Source of the DNA: an uncultured Collinsella sp.
Lineage (GTDB): Bacteria; Actinomycetota; Coriobacteriia; Coriobacteriales; Coriobacteriaceae
NCBI GenBank assembly: GCA_902479135.1
Contig: CABSNU010000015.1
Location: 1-53,772 of the forward strand
Reading direction: 5' to 3'
Length of the DNA stretch: 53,772 bases
In this document: one piece after another, positions 17,147 to 25,759 of the stretch
Layout: every line of letters starts with the position of its first letter
Position numbering within the stretch: position 1 is the first letter of the stretch
The notes under the pieces: generated by a model
The model's input: only the letters and a program-made list of their open reading frames with translations
Database searches by the model: none
What the model was told of the DNA's origin: nothing
Made by a program: the position numbers and the translations under genes

Positions 17147-17507
17147 GTTGGTCCTTTCTCATCTAGCATTATTGCTATCGAAAGCCTTTTTCTTTGTTTC
17201 AAAAGCTTTTCGGCTTTCTTTTATAAACTACTTCAAAAGATATCGAAAGCTCAATTGCCAACTTTCCGTGAACGGTCGATTATCGGGCGTGAACGTATCT
17301 CACTTTTTTTTCGAACACCTTTCAGGCAAGACTCTTTACTGGCTGTTGCAGGCATTCTGCACGTCAGGCCAACTACTAATTACAAATAAAAGCAAGGCGT
17401 GTCATTCATCTCGTTCGCTCGATTTCGCCTTGTTCTTTTCATATCGATACGTTATATTTCGATTACGAAAGGCATTTCTTTTGCCTTTCGTTCAAAAGGA
17501 GCGACTT
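17147..17507. promoter_or_regulatory. Divergent control region with DeoR-type operator candidates
   Basis: This 361-nt A/T-rich region separates the tal-PTS operon and the DeoR gene. TATCGAAAGC occurs exactly at 17176-17185 and 17241-17250. A related perfect inverted repeat, ACGAAAGGCA (17465-17474) / TGCCTTTCGT (17482-17491), lies just ahead of the deoR ribosome site. CGAAAG is common to all three, so these are likely operators of the DeoR protein, acting on both directions. No gene is visible in the gap. Confidence 0.6.
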
Positions 17508-18299
17508 ATGGCATCAACTTCAGACCTTTCCCCGGCCGAACGTCAGCGATTTATCATGAACTGGCTGGCCGAAAAGCCAAATATCTCGGTATCCGACATC
17601 GTTCGCCGTTTTTCGGTTTCGGAAGTTACCGCGCGACACGACCTCGTCTCGCTGGAATCGGAAGGCAAATTGCGTCGCGTACGTGGCGGAGCGGTATCGC
17701 TTTCTCGTTCCAATGCCATTTCGTATCCCGAAGAGCGCATCAATGTCCAAGTCGAGGCCAAGGAGGCAATCGCCGCGACCGCAGCAACTCTTGTTGACGA
17801 TGGCGACGTTCTGGTGATCGACATCGGCACCACGGCCTTTTACTTCACTAAGGCCCTCATGGACAAACGCGATATCACCATCATCACCGGCGATCTTGCT
17901 ATCGCAAACTATGCCAGCTTTAATCTGCTCAATGCTTCGGTAGTGCTGTTAGGCGGCTCCGTGCGAAAGGGTCACCTTTATCTCGCGGGCGCGCTAACGC
18001 TCGATTGCATGAGCAAGCTTCATGCCGACAAGGCATTTGTCAGCGCGGACGGATTCCATCCCGACCACGGCTTTACCGTCGAGCATGACTTCTCGGCCAT
18101 GATCAAGAGCATGTATCTGACCAACTCAAACCAGGGCTATATGATGGTTGACCAGGGAAAGTTCAACAAGACCAGTTTTTATCAGTCCGCGCAGATCGAT
18201 GACCTCGATGGCATCATCGTTGATGGAGACAATGAGGGCATCATGACGGCGGCCATCGAAAGCAGCCGCAGTCATCCCAAGCTCTATTTTGCAAAATAA
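17508..18299 (+). CDS. DeoR-family transcriptional regulator
   Basis: This 263-aa protein has an N-terminal DeoR helix-turn-helix (ISVSDIVRRFSVSEVTARHD) and a C-terminal sugar-phosphate-binding domain of the ISOCOT type (VIDIGTTAFYFTKAL, VLLGGSVRKGHLYLAG). Family members usually repress sugar operons and release DNA on binding a phosphorylated sugar. The start at 17508 follows AAAGGAG; the open frame upstream to 17079 lies in the operator region. It is divergent from the tal-IIA-IIB-IIC operon, its probable target. Confidence 0.9.
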   Translation: MASTSDLSPAERQRFIMNWLAEKPNISVSDIVRRFSVSEVTARHDLVSLESEGKLRRVRGGAVSLSRSNAISYPEERINVQVEAKEAIAATAATLVDDGDVLVIDIGTTAFYFTKALMDKRDITIITGDLAIANYASFNLLNASVVLLGGSVRKGHLYLAGALTLDCMSKLHADKAFVSADGFHPDHGFTVEHDFSAMIKSMYLTNSNQGYMMVDQGKFNKTSFYQSAQIDDLDGIIVDGDNEGIMTAAIESSRSHPKLYFAK

Positions 18300-18302
18300 C
18301 TC

Positions 18303-18344
18303 AAATGGCCGGTTCGCCCACATCGAGGGCGAACCGGCCATTTA
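18303..18344. terminator. Bidirectional terminator after deoR
   Basis: A perfect 17-nt stem, AAATGGCCGGTTCGCCC (18303-18319) with its complement at 18327-18343, sits between deoR and the convergent HAD remnant. Confidence 0.85.
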
Positions 18345-18605
18345 TTAAATCAAGCCGAAGTGGCGCATCGCCGTAACCGTGCCGTCGTGTGCGACGTCGT
18401 CGGTCACGTAGTCGGCGACCGCCTTGACCTCGGGCATGGCGTTACCCATGGCAACGGCCGTCTCGACGGCGGCGAGCATACCCAGGTCGTTGCCCGAATC
18501 GCCAAAGCCAAAGGTGCGCGCGTTATCGGTGCGACCCAGGTACTCCAGCGCTCGCGCCACGCCCACGCCCTTGTCAATGCCCTTGGGGCTCAGCTCGCGG
18601 TTTGC
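18345..18605 (-). pseudogene. C-terminal remnant of a Cof-type HAD hydrolase
   Basis: About 85 residues match the end of a Cof/IIB HAD phosphatase: ELSPKGIDKGVGVARAL, then FGFGDSGNDLGMLAAV with the motif-4 acidic pair, and VADYVTDDVAHDGTV. Upstream of about 18605 the frame continues, but the residues no longer resemble the family, and the DxDGT motif and cap domain are missing. The roughly 170 N-terminal residues have been lost. The break coincides with the left edge of the 18.6-28 kb carbohydrate region. Confidence 0.75.
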
Positions 18606-18787
18606 TTGCTGGGCTCGCTTGGAAGATCGGCGGTAAACGCGTCTCCCAGTCAATCCGGCACCGCCGAGGCAAACCCCACACGCGCCCGCCGGCAAGCGGC
18701 ACGCGCCCGCCAACGCAAAGGTCCGGCGGGACGCACCTAGCATCCCGCCGGACCGTCACTCGTCCAGGAGGTCGCCGCGACGAGCCC
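18606..18787. other. Junction region at the island edge
   Basis: No gene is visible between the HAD remnant and the esterase. The segment holds a direct repeat of CACGCGCCCGCC (near 18690 and 18710) and the esterase terminator. It probably marks a past insertion or deletion junction. Confidence 0.5.
18720..18754 (-). terminator. Terminator of the mannose-family PTS operon
   Basis: GGTCCGGCGGGA (18720-18731) pairs with TCCCGCCGGACC (18743-18754), and the minus-strand side continues TTTGCGTT. It lies 33 nt after the esterase stop. Confidence 0.7.
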
Positions 18788-19879
18788 CTAGATCTTCGCA
18801 AGCTCCTCGGAGATGACGCGACAGACATCCTCAGCCTGAGGCATCACGCCGTACATCTCGAAGAAGCCGTGGTCGCAGCCGCGATAACGAATCGCAGTGA
18901 CGTCAACGCCCGCATCCTGCAGCCTCTTCGCGAACAGCTCGTCCTGATAGCGCAGATAGTCATACTCGGAAGAGATGATGACCGTGCGGGGGAACGCGCT
19001 CACGTCCTCCGCGAACAGCGCGGAAATCAGCGGGTCGAGCATCTTGTCCGCATCGCCGTTGACGTACATGGGCGGAAGGTCGTTGTTGGCGAGGCGAATG
19101 CGATCAACCCTGCTCAGCGCCTCGGGCCTCTGCTCATCCACGACCTCGTACAGGTCATAGGACCACTCATCCGGAACGGGACCGCCATCAACGAGCGGAT
19201 AAAGCTCGACAACCGCCTTGATCCTATCCGCGTGAGAGCCCTCGAGCACGACGGCATTCGACAGGCTGCCACCCGCAGAGTCACCAGCCACGGCAATGCG
19301 AGTCGCATCAACGCCCAGCTCGTCAGCGTGATCGACAAGCCAGTCGAGCGTCTTCACGCAGTCCTCAACGCCACCCGGGAACATCGTCTCGGGAGACAGG
19401 CGGTACTCCGGATAGATCGCGACGCAACCCGTGCGCTCCACGATGTCGCGCAGGCAGTTCTCGTACTGGCCGATGTTGCCCACCATGAACCCGCCGCCAT
19501 GGATGAACACGAGCGCGGCAGACCCATCCTCGTGCCCCTCCGGCGTGAAGATGTGCAGCGGAATGCCCTTGTCGCCGAAGTTCATGACGACGGTCTTCTT
19601 GGCAACGTTCGCGCCCCTCACGACGTGGGTCTCCTTGTTGGGCGCGGAGCGCCACGCGATCACGTCCACCGGTCCGGCCGGCGCCGACCCCGCCGCAGGA
19701 GCCGCAGCGAGCTTCGCGTGCGCACGAGCATAGACGCGCGGATCGAGCACGTGCTCGCGGTCGTCACCCGGCACGGGCTTCAGCATCAGCCTCAGGCCGT
19801 TAGGCTCGACAACCTCCCTCGCGCCACTCTCAAGCACCTCAAGCTCGGAAGTGGGGTACTTCCTATCCTCGGCGCTCAT
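18788..19879 (-). CDS. Alpha/beta-hydrolase esterase, HSL family
   Basis: This 363-aa predicted esterase has the oxyanion HGGGF motif near residue 126, the nucleophile elbow GDSAGG near 196, Asp near 304 (SSEYDYLRYQ) and His near 337 (GCDHGFFE). These make a complete hormone-sensitive-lipase-type catalytic triad. No signal peptide is visible, so it is cytosolic. The ATG at 19879 lies just after the aldo/keto reductase stop (19882). Reading further upstream gives low-complexity Arg-rich sequence that is antisense or out-of-frame to the reductase. Its place in a PTS operon suggests it removes an acyl group from an imported sugar derivative. Confidence 0.88.
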   Translation of the reverse strand: MSAEDRKYPTSELEVLESGAREVVEPNGLRLMLKPVPGDDREHVLDPRVYARAHAKLAAAPAAGSAPAGPVDVIAWRSAPNKETHVVRGANVAKKTVVMNFGDKGIPLHIFTPEGHEDGSAALVFIHGGGFMVGNIGQYENCLRDIVERTGCVAIYPEYRLSPETMFPGGVEDCVKTLDWLVDHADELGVDATRIAVAGDSAGGSLSNAVVLEGSHADRIKAVVELYPLVDGGPVPDEWSYDLYEVVDEQRPEALSRVDRIRLANNDLPPMYVNGDADKMLDPLISALFAEDVSAFPRTVIISSEYDYLRYQDELFAKRLQDAGVDVTAIRYRGCDHGFFEMYGVMPQAEDVCRVISEELAKI

Positions 19880-19881
19880 GG

Positions 19882-20826
19882 CTAGCCGATCTTCAGCTCG
19901 TCGAGCCTGGCGTCGAGCTTGGCCATCTCGTCGGCGGAAAGCTCCCACTCGAACGTCTCGCAGTTCTGAATCGCGTGGGCGTCCGTGCGCACGCCCACGA
20001 GAGCGGTGCCCACGTACTCCTTCTGGGTGCTCCAGTTCACGGCAACCTGCGCCACGGGTTTGTCGTGGGCCTCGGCGATCTCGTCCATGACCTTGAGCAG
20101 CTCCTGGACGCGCGAGAACTTGGGCTCCCGGAAGTAGTCGTAGAAGCCACCGCGGACGTCGCCTTCCTCGAACTTCGTCAGCTCGCGGAACTTGCCCGAC
20201 AGGATGCCCGCGCCAAGGGAGCCATAGGTGAAGGAGTCGATGCCACGCTCGTAGCCCCACTTGATGAGGTCCTCGGAGGAGCGGTCAACCATAGAGTAGG
20301 GCGGCTGCTGGACGTCAATCTGAGCGACCTTCTCGCACTCCTCGATCATCTCGGTCGTGAAGTTGGAGACGCCGATGTGGCGAATCTTGCCCTGCTCCTT
20401 GAGGAGCTGGAGGGCGCACATCGTCTCGGAGAACGGAGTCTTAGCGTCGGGCCAGTGCACGAAGTAGAAGTCGATGTAGTCGGTGCGGAGGTTGCGCAGC
20501 GAGCTCTCGACCTCCCTCATGATGTTCTTGAACGAGGAGTCGCGGTCATAGCCGGCGGCGCTGGTGATCAGGCCAACCTTGGTCGAGAGCAGGTAGCTCT
20601 CTCTGTCGACGCCCCTGAGCGCGTTGCCGACGACCTTCTCGGACGTGCCGTTGCCATAGCACGGCGCGGTGTCGACGAGGTTGACGCCGTGCTCGAGCAT
20701 GGTGCGAATGGCGGACATGCTGGCGGCGTCATCGTTCTCGCCAAAGGAGTCGCCGCCAATCGCCCAGGTGCCCACAGCGAGCTGGGAGACGTCGACATCG
20801 GAATTCTTGAGGTGCGTGTAGCGCAT
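19882..20826 (-). CDS. Aldo/keto reductase
   Basis: This 314-aa (beta/alpha)8 oxidoreductase has the family Asp and Tyr in LVDTAPCYGNGTSEKVVG, the Lys in LLSTKVGL and the His in FYFVHWPD, so the catalytic tetrad is complete. The C-terminal ALVGVRTDAHAIQN region fits NADPH binding. It lies between the IID gene and the esterase in the island operon and follows AGAAGGAGAG. It probably reduces or oxidises a carbonyl of the imported sugar or its aldolase product. Confidence 0.92.
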   Translation of the reverse strand: MRYTHLKNSDVDVSQLAVGTWAIGGDSFGENDDAASMSAIRTMLEHGVNLVDTAPCYGNGTSEKVVGNALRGVDRESYLLSTKVGLITSAAGYDRDSSFKNIMREVESSLRNLRTDYIDFYFVHWPDAKTPFSETMCALQLLKEQGKIRHIGVSNFTTEMIEECEKVAQIDVQQPPYSMVDRSSEDLIKWGYERGIDSFTYGSLGAGILSGKFRELTKFEEGDVRGGFYDYFREPKFSRVQELLKVMDEIAEAHDKPVAQVAVNWSTQKEYVGTALVGVRTDAHAIQNCETFEWELSADEMAKLDARLDELKIG

Positions 20827-20844
20827 GTTCTCTCCTTCTAATGG

Positions 20845-20881
20845 GGCGGCACGCGTCGAATGTCCTCGATCGCGTGCCGCC
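20845..20881 (-). promoter_or_regulatory. Hairpin between IID and aldo/keto reductase genes
   Basis: GGCGGCACGCG (20845-20855) pairs with CGCGTGCCGCC (20871-20881). There is no T-tract, so it is more likely an RNA-processing or stabilising stem than a terminator. Confidence 0.5.
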
Positions 20882-20923
20882 GGGAATTGCCTTAAACAAG
20901 CTTCGAATGATCCGGAAGCCGCC

Positions 20924-21760
20924 CTACACGATGCCCACGAGGCCGAGGACGAGCGCCAGAATCATGATGCCAACCAGGATGATGTTGACGTTCACGTTCT
21001 TCTTGCGCAGGAGCCAGAGGACGACGAGCGTAAGCCCCAGGGGCACGATGCCCTTGAAGATCGAGTCGAGGTAGGTCTGGATCATGACGGGGTCAGAGTC
21101 CTGAACCGGAATGGACAGGATCGTGTTGAATTGGACGTTCGCCGCAGTCATGGCACCGATCATCACGAGGCCAACCGTGGAGGTCGCCTTGGTGATGAGC
21201 TTCATGAGACCACCCTCGTACATCTCGGAGATGAAGTTGGTGCCCATGCTGAAGCCGAGGTAGGTCATGAAGTATCGGCAGAGGATCGACGGGATGTTGT
21301 AGATCAGCAGGAACATGATCGCGCCGAGGGGCGAGCCGCTCATGGCGAGGTTGATGCCAATGCCGGCAGCGATGACACGCAGGACGCCCCAGAAGATTGC
21401 GTCACCGATGCCGGACATCGGGCCCATGAGAGAGACCTTGATACCGTCGATGGACTCGGTATCGAAGTCGTTGTGCTCAGAGTTCTCCCTCTCCATGGAG
21501 GCGACGAGGCCCATGGCGAACGTGCCGACGTTCTGGGTGATGTTGTACCAGGTCGTGTGACGCTTCATGGCGTCGGCGCGAGCCTCGTGGTCATCGGCGT
21601 AGTAGCGGTTAAGAGCGGGCTGGATGGAGTACAGCCAACCATCGGCACCAGCCTTGACGGAACCGCCGGCGCCGGAAGCGAACACGGTGAAGGAGCGCAG
21701 GAAAATGCGGTTGAGCATCTTCTTGTCTTCAGGGCTCACATTCTTGGTCAGGTTGCTCAT
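20924..21760 (-). CDS. PTS mannose-family subunit IID
   Basis: This 278-aa protein matches the ManZ/IID family. It has a cytosolic N-terminal part (LNRIFLRSFTVFASG), the conserved GPMSGIGDAIFWGVLRVIAAGIG and C-terminal membrane segments. It starts at ATG 21760, overlapping the IIC stop by ATGA. It forms the membrane complex with IIC. Confidence 0.92.
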   Translation of the reverse strand: MSNLTKNVSPEDKKMLNRIFLRSFTVFASGAGGSVKAGADGWLYSIQPALNRYYADDHEARADAMKRHTTWYNITQNVGTFAMGLVASMERENSEHNDFDTESIDGIKVSLMGPMSGIGDAIFWGVLRVIAAGIGINLAMSGSPLGAIMFLLIYNIPSILCRYFMTYLGFSMGTNFISEMYEGGLMKLITKATSTVGLVMIGAMTAANVQFNTILSIPVQDSDPVMIQTYLDSIFKGIVPLGLTLVVLWLLRKKNVNVNIILVGIMILALVLGLVGIV

Positions 21761-22569
21761 GCGAAGAAATCCTCCTCGTCGCTGGTTACAGAGTCGTTGG
21801 AAACGGCCTGGGTGGCCAAGCCCTTCTTGGTGAGATCGAAAATCTCCTTGTCGCGGAGGGCGGAGGCAACCGCGATGATGACGCCGAGAACCGCGATGGC
21901 GATCATCGGGAGGCCGAGGTACTGGTAGAGCGTGAAGCCCAGGAAGAAGTAGATGCTGAGCTCGGTGCTCCACAGCATCTGGAGCAGGAGCGCCATACCA
22001 ACGGCGGGCAGGAGGGCGCCCACGGCGTTGAGGCCGCTCATGACATTGGCCGGAATCTGGTTGACGATGGCGGCAACGGGCTCAGCGCCAAGGTAAACGC
22101 CGAGGAAGGCGATGAGGCCAAAGGCGGCGTACTTAACGAACCAGAGAACGTAGTGCTGAAGCGCGAGGCCCTTCTCGTTGCCCTCGGCGGCCATCTTGTC
22201 AAAGGTGGCGGCGAAGAACGCGAGGAACACGTTGTTCATGAAGATCGAGAGGAACGCGGTGACGACGCCAACGGGAACGGCCAGCGTGATGGCGGCGCCT
22301 TGGTCGATGCCGGCGCCAACGGTGAAGGCGACGGCGAGGGCGGTCGCGGTAACGGGCTCGGCGGAGATGGCGCCACCGATGTTAACCGCGCCCATGAAGA
22401 TTGCCTCGAGAGAGGCACCGATGATGACACCGGTCTTGACGTCGCCCATCAGAAGGCCCGCAACGAGGCCGACCACGAGAGGACGCTCGATCATACACTG
22501 ACCGAGAACCCAGTTGCCGCCGTAGCAAATCAGCACGGTCAACCAGGCCATTACTGCTAACCCAATCAT
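21757..22569 (-). CDS. PTS mannose/sorbose-family subunit IIC
   Basis: This 270-aa integral membrane protein is of the EII-Sor IIC family. It shows IERPLVVGLVAGLLMGDVKTGVIIGASLEAIFMGAVNIGG, given here only as a region near residues 27-66, followed by repeated hydrophobic helices. With IID it forms the sugar channel. It overlaps the IID start. Confidence 0.92.
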   Translation of the reverse strand: MIGLAVMAWLTVLICYGGNWVLGQCMIERPLVVGLVAGLLMGDVKTGVIIGASLEAIFMGAVNIGGAISAEPVTATALAVAFTVGAGIDQGAAITLAVPVGVVTAFLSIFMNNVFLAFFAATFDKMAAEGNEKGLALQHYVLWFVKYAAFGLIAFLGVYLGAEPVAAIVNQIPANVMSGLNAVGALLPAVGMALLLQMLWSTELSIYFFLGFTLYQYLGLPMIAIAVLGVIIAVASALRDKEIFDLTKKGLATQAVSNDSVTSDEEDFFA

Positions 22570-22615
22570 TTGACTTCCTTTCTCTCATTTCATTTGACCG
22601 CCTGGCCAAATCCCC

Positions 22616-23119
22616 TTATTTCTCCGCCGCCTCGATCAGACTCTTGAGAGGAGTCTTGGGATTGGACGGGATAAGCTGATGGAAAACCGGAATACCCTGC
22701 TCGCAAAGCTCCTTTGCGGCCTCGAGCTCATCCGGGTTGAGCATGATCGTGGAGTTGAGGGCGACCTTGCTATCCGGATCGGACTTGTCGAAGCGGCCGA
22801 CATTGGCAACGTTCACGCCCTCGATCTTGCCCGGTGCGCCTTTAACGAGCTCAAGCACGTCACGCACGCAGTTGGTGAGCGCGAAGATGCGCATGGAGTC
22901 CGCACGCGGATCGTTCGCGATGCGGCAGGCATCCGGAACATCCTTGACGAGGAGCTTCTGGCCCGCCGGCGTACCCATGGAAAGCGTCATGCGAAGGGCA
23001 TCGCTCTCCACGGCGTGCTTGTTGGCGACGATGATCCTGGTGGTGTTGAGCTCCTTGGTCCACACCAGGGCGACCTGCCCGTGAATCAGACGGTCATCGA
23101 CTCGAACCTGAACAATCAT
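22616..23119 (-). CDS. PTS mannose-family subunit IIB
   Basis: This 167-aa cytosolic phosphocarrier has the active His in VRVDDRLIHGQVALVW (His13). The family's sorbose/fructose branch is likely. It is separate from the IIA protein here, whereas Escherichia coli mannose PTS has a fused IIAB. A good ribosome site (GGAGAGGAAAC) precedes it. Confidence 0.92.
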   Translation of the reverse strand: MIVQVRVDDRLIHGQVALVWTKELNTTRIIVANKHAVESDALRMTLSMGTPAGQKLLVKDVPDACRIANDPRADSMRIFALTNCVRDVLELVKGAPGKIEGVNVANVGRFDKSDPDSKVALNSTIMLNPDELEAAKELCEQGIPVFHQLIPSNPKTPLKSLIEAAEK

Positions 23120-23148
23120 TGTTTCCTCTCCTTACTTATTAGTGCTCT

Positions 23149-23577
23149 CTAATCGAAGAAGTCTCCGTCGGACCCCTCGTTGTCCGCGGCCTTGCTCGGA
23201 GGCTCGACGACCTGCATCGTCGCCCTCGCCAGCTCGACGCTCTGCTTGATCGAATCTGCCGTGACCGGCTCAGCGCCGAGGAGCGCCTCGATCACGAGGC
23301 CGAGGTTCATACCGGTAACATGGACGATCCCGCGCTTCTCCGGCTCCATGAGGACGACCTTCTGGAAGACGGAGCCACCGTAGATGTCGGTGAAGATGAT
23401 GGCCTCGTCCTCAGGGCCCACCGAGTCAATAAACGCCTGGATGCGAGGGGTGAAATCGGAGTCGTCCACGTAGCAGTCAACTGCTTCCACCATGTCCGCC
23501 ATACCGGTCAGGATCTCGATCGAGCTCCTGATTCCGCTTGCGAGGTGACCGTGCGACGCGACAAGAACTTTCTTCAT
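23149..23577 (-). CDS. PTS mannose-family subunit IIA
   Basis: This 142-aa protein begins MKKVLVASHGHLASGI; His9 is the expected phosphorylation site. The C-terminal ~15 residues form an acidic tail. It lies between the aldolase and IIB genes, 10 nt after the aldolase stop. Confidence 0.92.
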   Translation of the reverse strand: MKKVLVASHGHLASGIRSSIEILTGMADMVEAVDCYVDDSDFTPRIQAFIDSVGPEDEAIIFTDIYGGSVFQKVVLMEPEKRGIVHVTGMNLGLVIEALLGAEPVTADSIKQSVELARATMQVVEPPSKAADNEGSDGDFFD

Positions 23578-23587
23578 CGAGTCTCTC

Positions 23588-24442
23588 CTAGAGCGAATAG
23601 TGGTTGGGGTTCAGAAGCTGGATCTTGCTTGCGACGAACGCGCGCATGTCGGGGGCGGCGTCCATCAGGAGGCCAATGCCGTTGCCGTCGTTCTTGCCGG
23701 AGCTGATGTCCTTCTCGAAGGCGCGGTACATGGAGCGGAAGTACTCCGTGGCGATGTTGAACTTGCTCATGCCGAGGTTCACGGCCTCCTGGAGCTGCTC
23801 GTCGGGGATGTCGGAGCATCCGTGCATGACGAGGGGGACGCTGACGGCCTCCCTGCAGGCCTTGATGCGCTCCATGTCGAGGTTCGGGACCTTGACGTAG
23901 GGGCCGTGGGCGTTGCCGACGGCGATGGCGAGCGAACCACAGCCGGTGCCCTCGACGAACTCCTCGGCGAGGTTCGGGTCGGTATAGTGGTCGCTGTTCA
24001 CGAAGTCGTTGGCGTCGGAGCCGTTGCCGACGTGGCCGAGCTCGGCCTCGATGTCAACGTCGAAGATCTTGGCGACCTGGACGACGTCCTTCGTGAGCTG
24101 GAAGTTCTCCTCATAGGGAAGCGAGGAGCCGTCGACCATGACGGAGGGGAAACCGGCCTTGACGCCCTTGACGGCGATCTCGTAACCAGCGGAGTGATCC
24201 TGGTGGACGGCGACGGGCACGCTCGCGCGCTCGGCGTAATAGCGGGCGGCGAAGGCGATGATGTCGAGGGCACAGTGGTCCTCGAAGCCGGGCCAGTACT
24301 GGATGATGATAGGCATGTGCTCATCCTCGGCGGCCTGGATCGCATAACGGATGGTCTCCGTGTTGATGACGTTGATCGCGGGCACGCCATAGTGGTGCTC
24401 GGTCGCATGTTGAAGAAGCTCGTTGACCTTGATGAGAGACAT
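23588..24442 (-). CDS. Class II ketose-bisphosphate aldolase
   Basis: This 284-aa metal-dependent aldolase has the class II pattern. HQDHS (about 80-84) supplies Asp and His. EAELGHVG follows, then GNAHGPY and MHGCSD carry the remaining zinc-binding His residues. The phosphate-binding ends SKFNIAT are also present. It resembles the FbaA/GatY/KbaY subgroup that splits fructose- or tagatose-bisphosphate, or related ketose phosphates. It is the first gene of the PTS block, so it likely handles the PTS product after a second phosphorylation or in ketose-1-phosphate form. Confidence 0.9.
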   Translation of the reverse strand: MSLIKVNELLQHATEHHYGVPAINVINTETIRYAIQAAEDEHMPIIIQYWPGFEDHCALDIIAFAARYYAERASVPVAVHQDHSAGYEIAVKGVKAGFPSVMVDGSSLPYEENFQLTKDVVQVAKIFDVDIEAELGHVGNGSDANDFVNSDHYTDPNLAEEFVEGTGCGSLAIAVGNAHGPYVKVPNLDMERIKACREAVSVPLVMHGCSDIPDEQLQEAVNLGMSKFNIATEYFRSMYRAFEKDISSGKNDGNGIGLLMDAAPDMRAFVASKIQLLNPNHYSL

Positions 24443-24556
24443 CTTTGTCTTCCTTTCACTTGGATAACCATTGGATTGGACAGTTCTCAGCTCGTCAGCT
24501 GGTTGAACACGAAGAGAAGCGCGAAGCAGGCAGGCGCTTGCAAAACGCGGTGGAGC

Positions 24557-25759
24557 CTATGCGGCCGACTGGCCCTCAGGCTGTGGCGCTGCGCTTCGAC
24601 GCCACAGTACGTACGCCACAAAAGCAACGACCGCAGCAATCGTTGAAGCGAGGGCGAAGGCAAGAAAACCCGCGTGCGTGCCGAGCGCGTCGCACGCCCA
24701 ACCGCCAAACAGGTTCGCAACCACGACGGACAGACCGCTCTGAACCATCGCGAAGGCGCTCTGACCTCGAGCGCGACAATCCTCGTAAGTGTGGTTGGCA
24801 ATGTAGGTAACGCAGGAGTAGTAGACGGTCATGTAACTCACGCTCTGCAGCAGCTGGCCGCAGATCATGACCGGGACGATGCCGGTGCCCACGAGCACGA
24901 GCCTGAGCGCCGCCATGAAGCAGGAAAAGATCAGGAGGTTCATCTCGCCGAAGCGCCTGACCAGCTTGGAGGAAACGAGCAGGATGGGGATCTCGCTCGC
25001 AGCGGAGACCGCACTCAGGACGCCCACGAGGTTCTGACCCTCGCCAAGCTCGACCGCGTAGCGGCCCAAGAACGCCCCGATGAAGCCAATCGCGGCCGAA
25101 CTGATGAAGGCGAAGACCAAGACGAAGGCGATCTCATTGCTGGTGAACAGCGAGAGGAGGCCCTTTCCGTGGGAGACCTTGGGGTCGTCCGCGGCATTGG
25201 CGCGAATTCCCGCCTCAGGGAGGCGCCACATGTGAGCCGCGAAGACCACCAGCGCGGCAGAGACCACCGCGAACTGGATTTGAGGAGCCATGTCGAGCAG
25301 CCGACCGACGATCAGGACGACGATGGCATAGCCGATAGTGCCACCCATGCGAATGCGAGAAAAGTCCAGGCCAGAGCGATCCGCGAGCTCGATGACGAGG
25401 GAGTCGCTCAGGGGCAGGAGCCCCGAGAAAAACGCCGAGAACGCAAAGGTTACGAGAAGGACCGGGACGAACGTCGACGCCAGGTAATACAGCGGAGCGA
25501 GTACCGCCGCCGCAAGGCAGAGGATCACGATGACCGCGCGGCGGCGCCCGAGCTTGTCGGCGATCGTCGACCAGAGCGGCTGGATGGCGAGCGCACACAC
25601 CGGGGTCGCCGCGAGGAGGATGCCGGTCTGGGCTGCGCTGAGGCCGAGGCTCGTGTAGTGAGCGGAGAGGAACGGCGAGTACACGCCCGCGCAGACCCAG
25701 TAGAGGACGTTCGCGAAGAACAGCGAAGTCATGCTTGCGTTTGTCCCGGCGTTGTGCAT
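24557..25759 (-). CDS. MFS transporter
   Basis: This 400-aa protein has about 12 membrane helices. Its N-terminal helix pattern (FANVLYWVCAGVYSPFLSAH, IQPLWSTIADKLGRRRAV) resembles the LacY/NupG-like and phenylpropionate-type (MFS_1_like) branch. ATG 25759 follows AAGGGAG; an open extension of 31 codons upstream lacks support. It is upstream of the aldolase with a 114-nt gap and could be cotranscribed. It may import a glycoside or export a by-product of the PTS sugar. Confidence 0.85.
   Translation of the reverse strand: MHNAGTNASMTSLFFANVLYWVCAGVYSPFLSAHYTSLGLSAAQTGILLAATPVCALAIQPLWSTIADKLGRRRAVIVILCLAAAVLAPLYYLASTFVPVLLVTFAFSAFFSGLLPLSDSLVIELADRSGLDFSRIRMGGTIGYAIVVLIVGRLLDMAPQIQFAVVSAALVVFAAHMWRLPEAGIRANAADDPKVSHGKGLLSLFTSNEIAFVLVFAFISSAAIGFIGAFLGRYAVELGEGQNLVGVLSAVSAASEIPILLVSSKLVRRFGEMNLLIFSCFMAALRLVLVGTGIVPVMICGQLLQSVSYMTVYYSCVTYIANHTYEDCRARGQSAFAMVQSGLSVVVANLFGGWACDALGTHAGFLAFALASTIAAVVAFVAYVLWRRSAAPQPEGQSAA

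Noticed and set aside
17079..17507. Long N-terminal extension of the DeoR regulator
   Set aside because: It lies in the A/T-rich control region, has no domain and would cover the operators; the ATG at 17508 has a strong ribosome site.
19880..20260. N-terminal extension of the esterase
   Set aside because: The frame stays open upstream but overlaps the aldo/keto reductase in another frame and is Arg-rich without similarity; the ATG at 19879 fits the esterase family.
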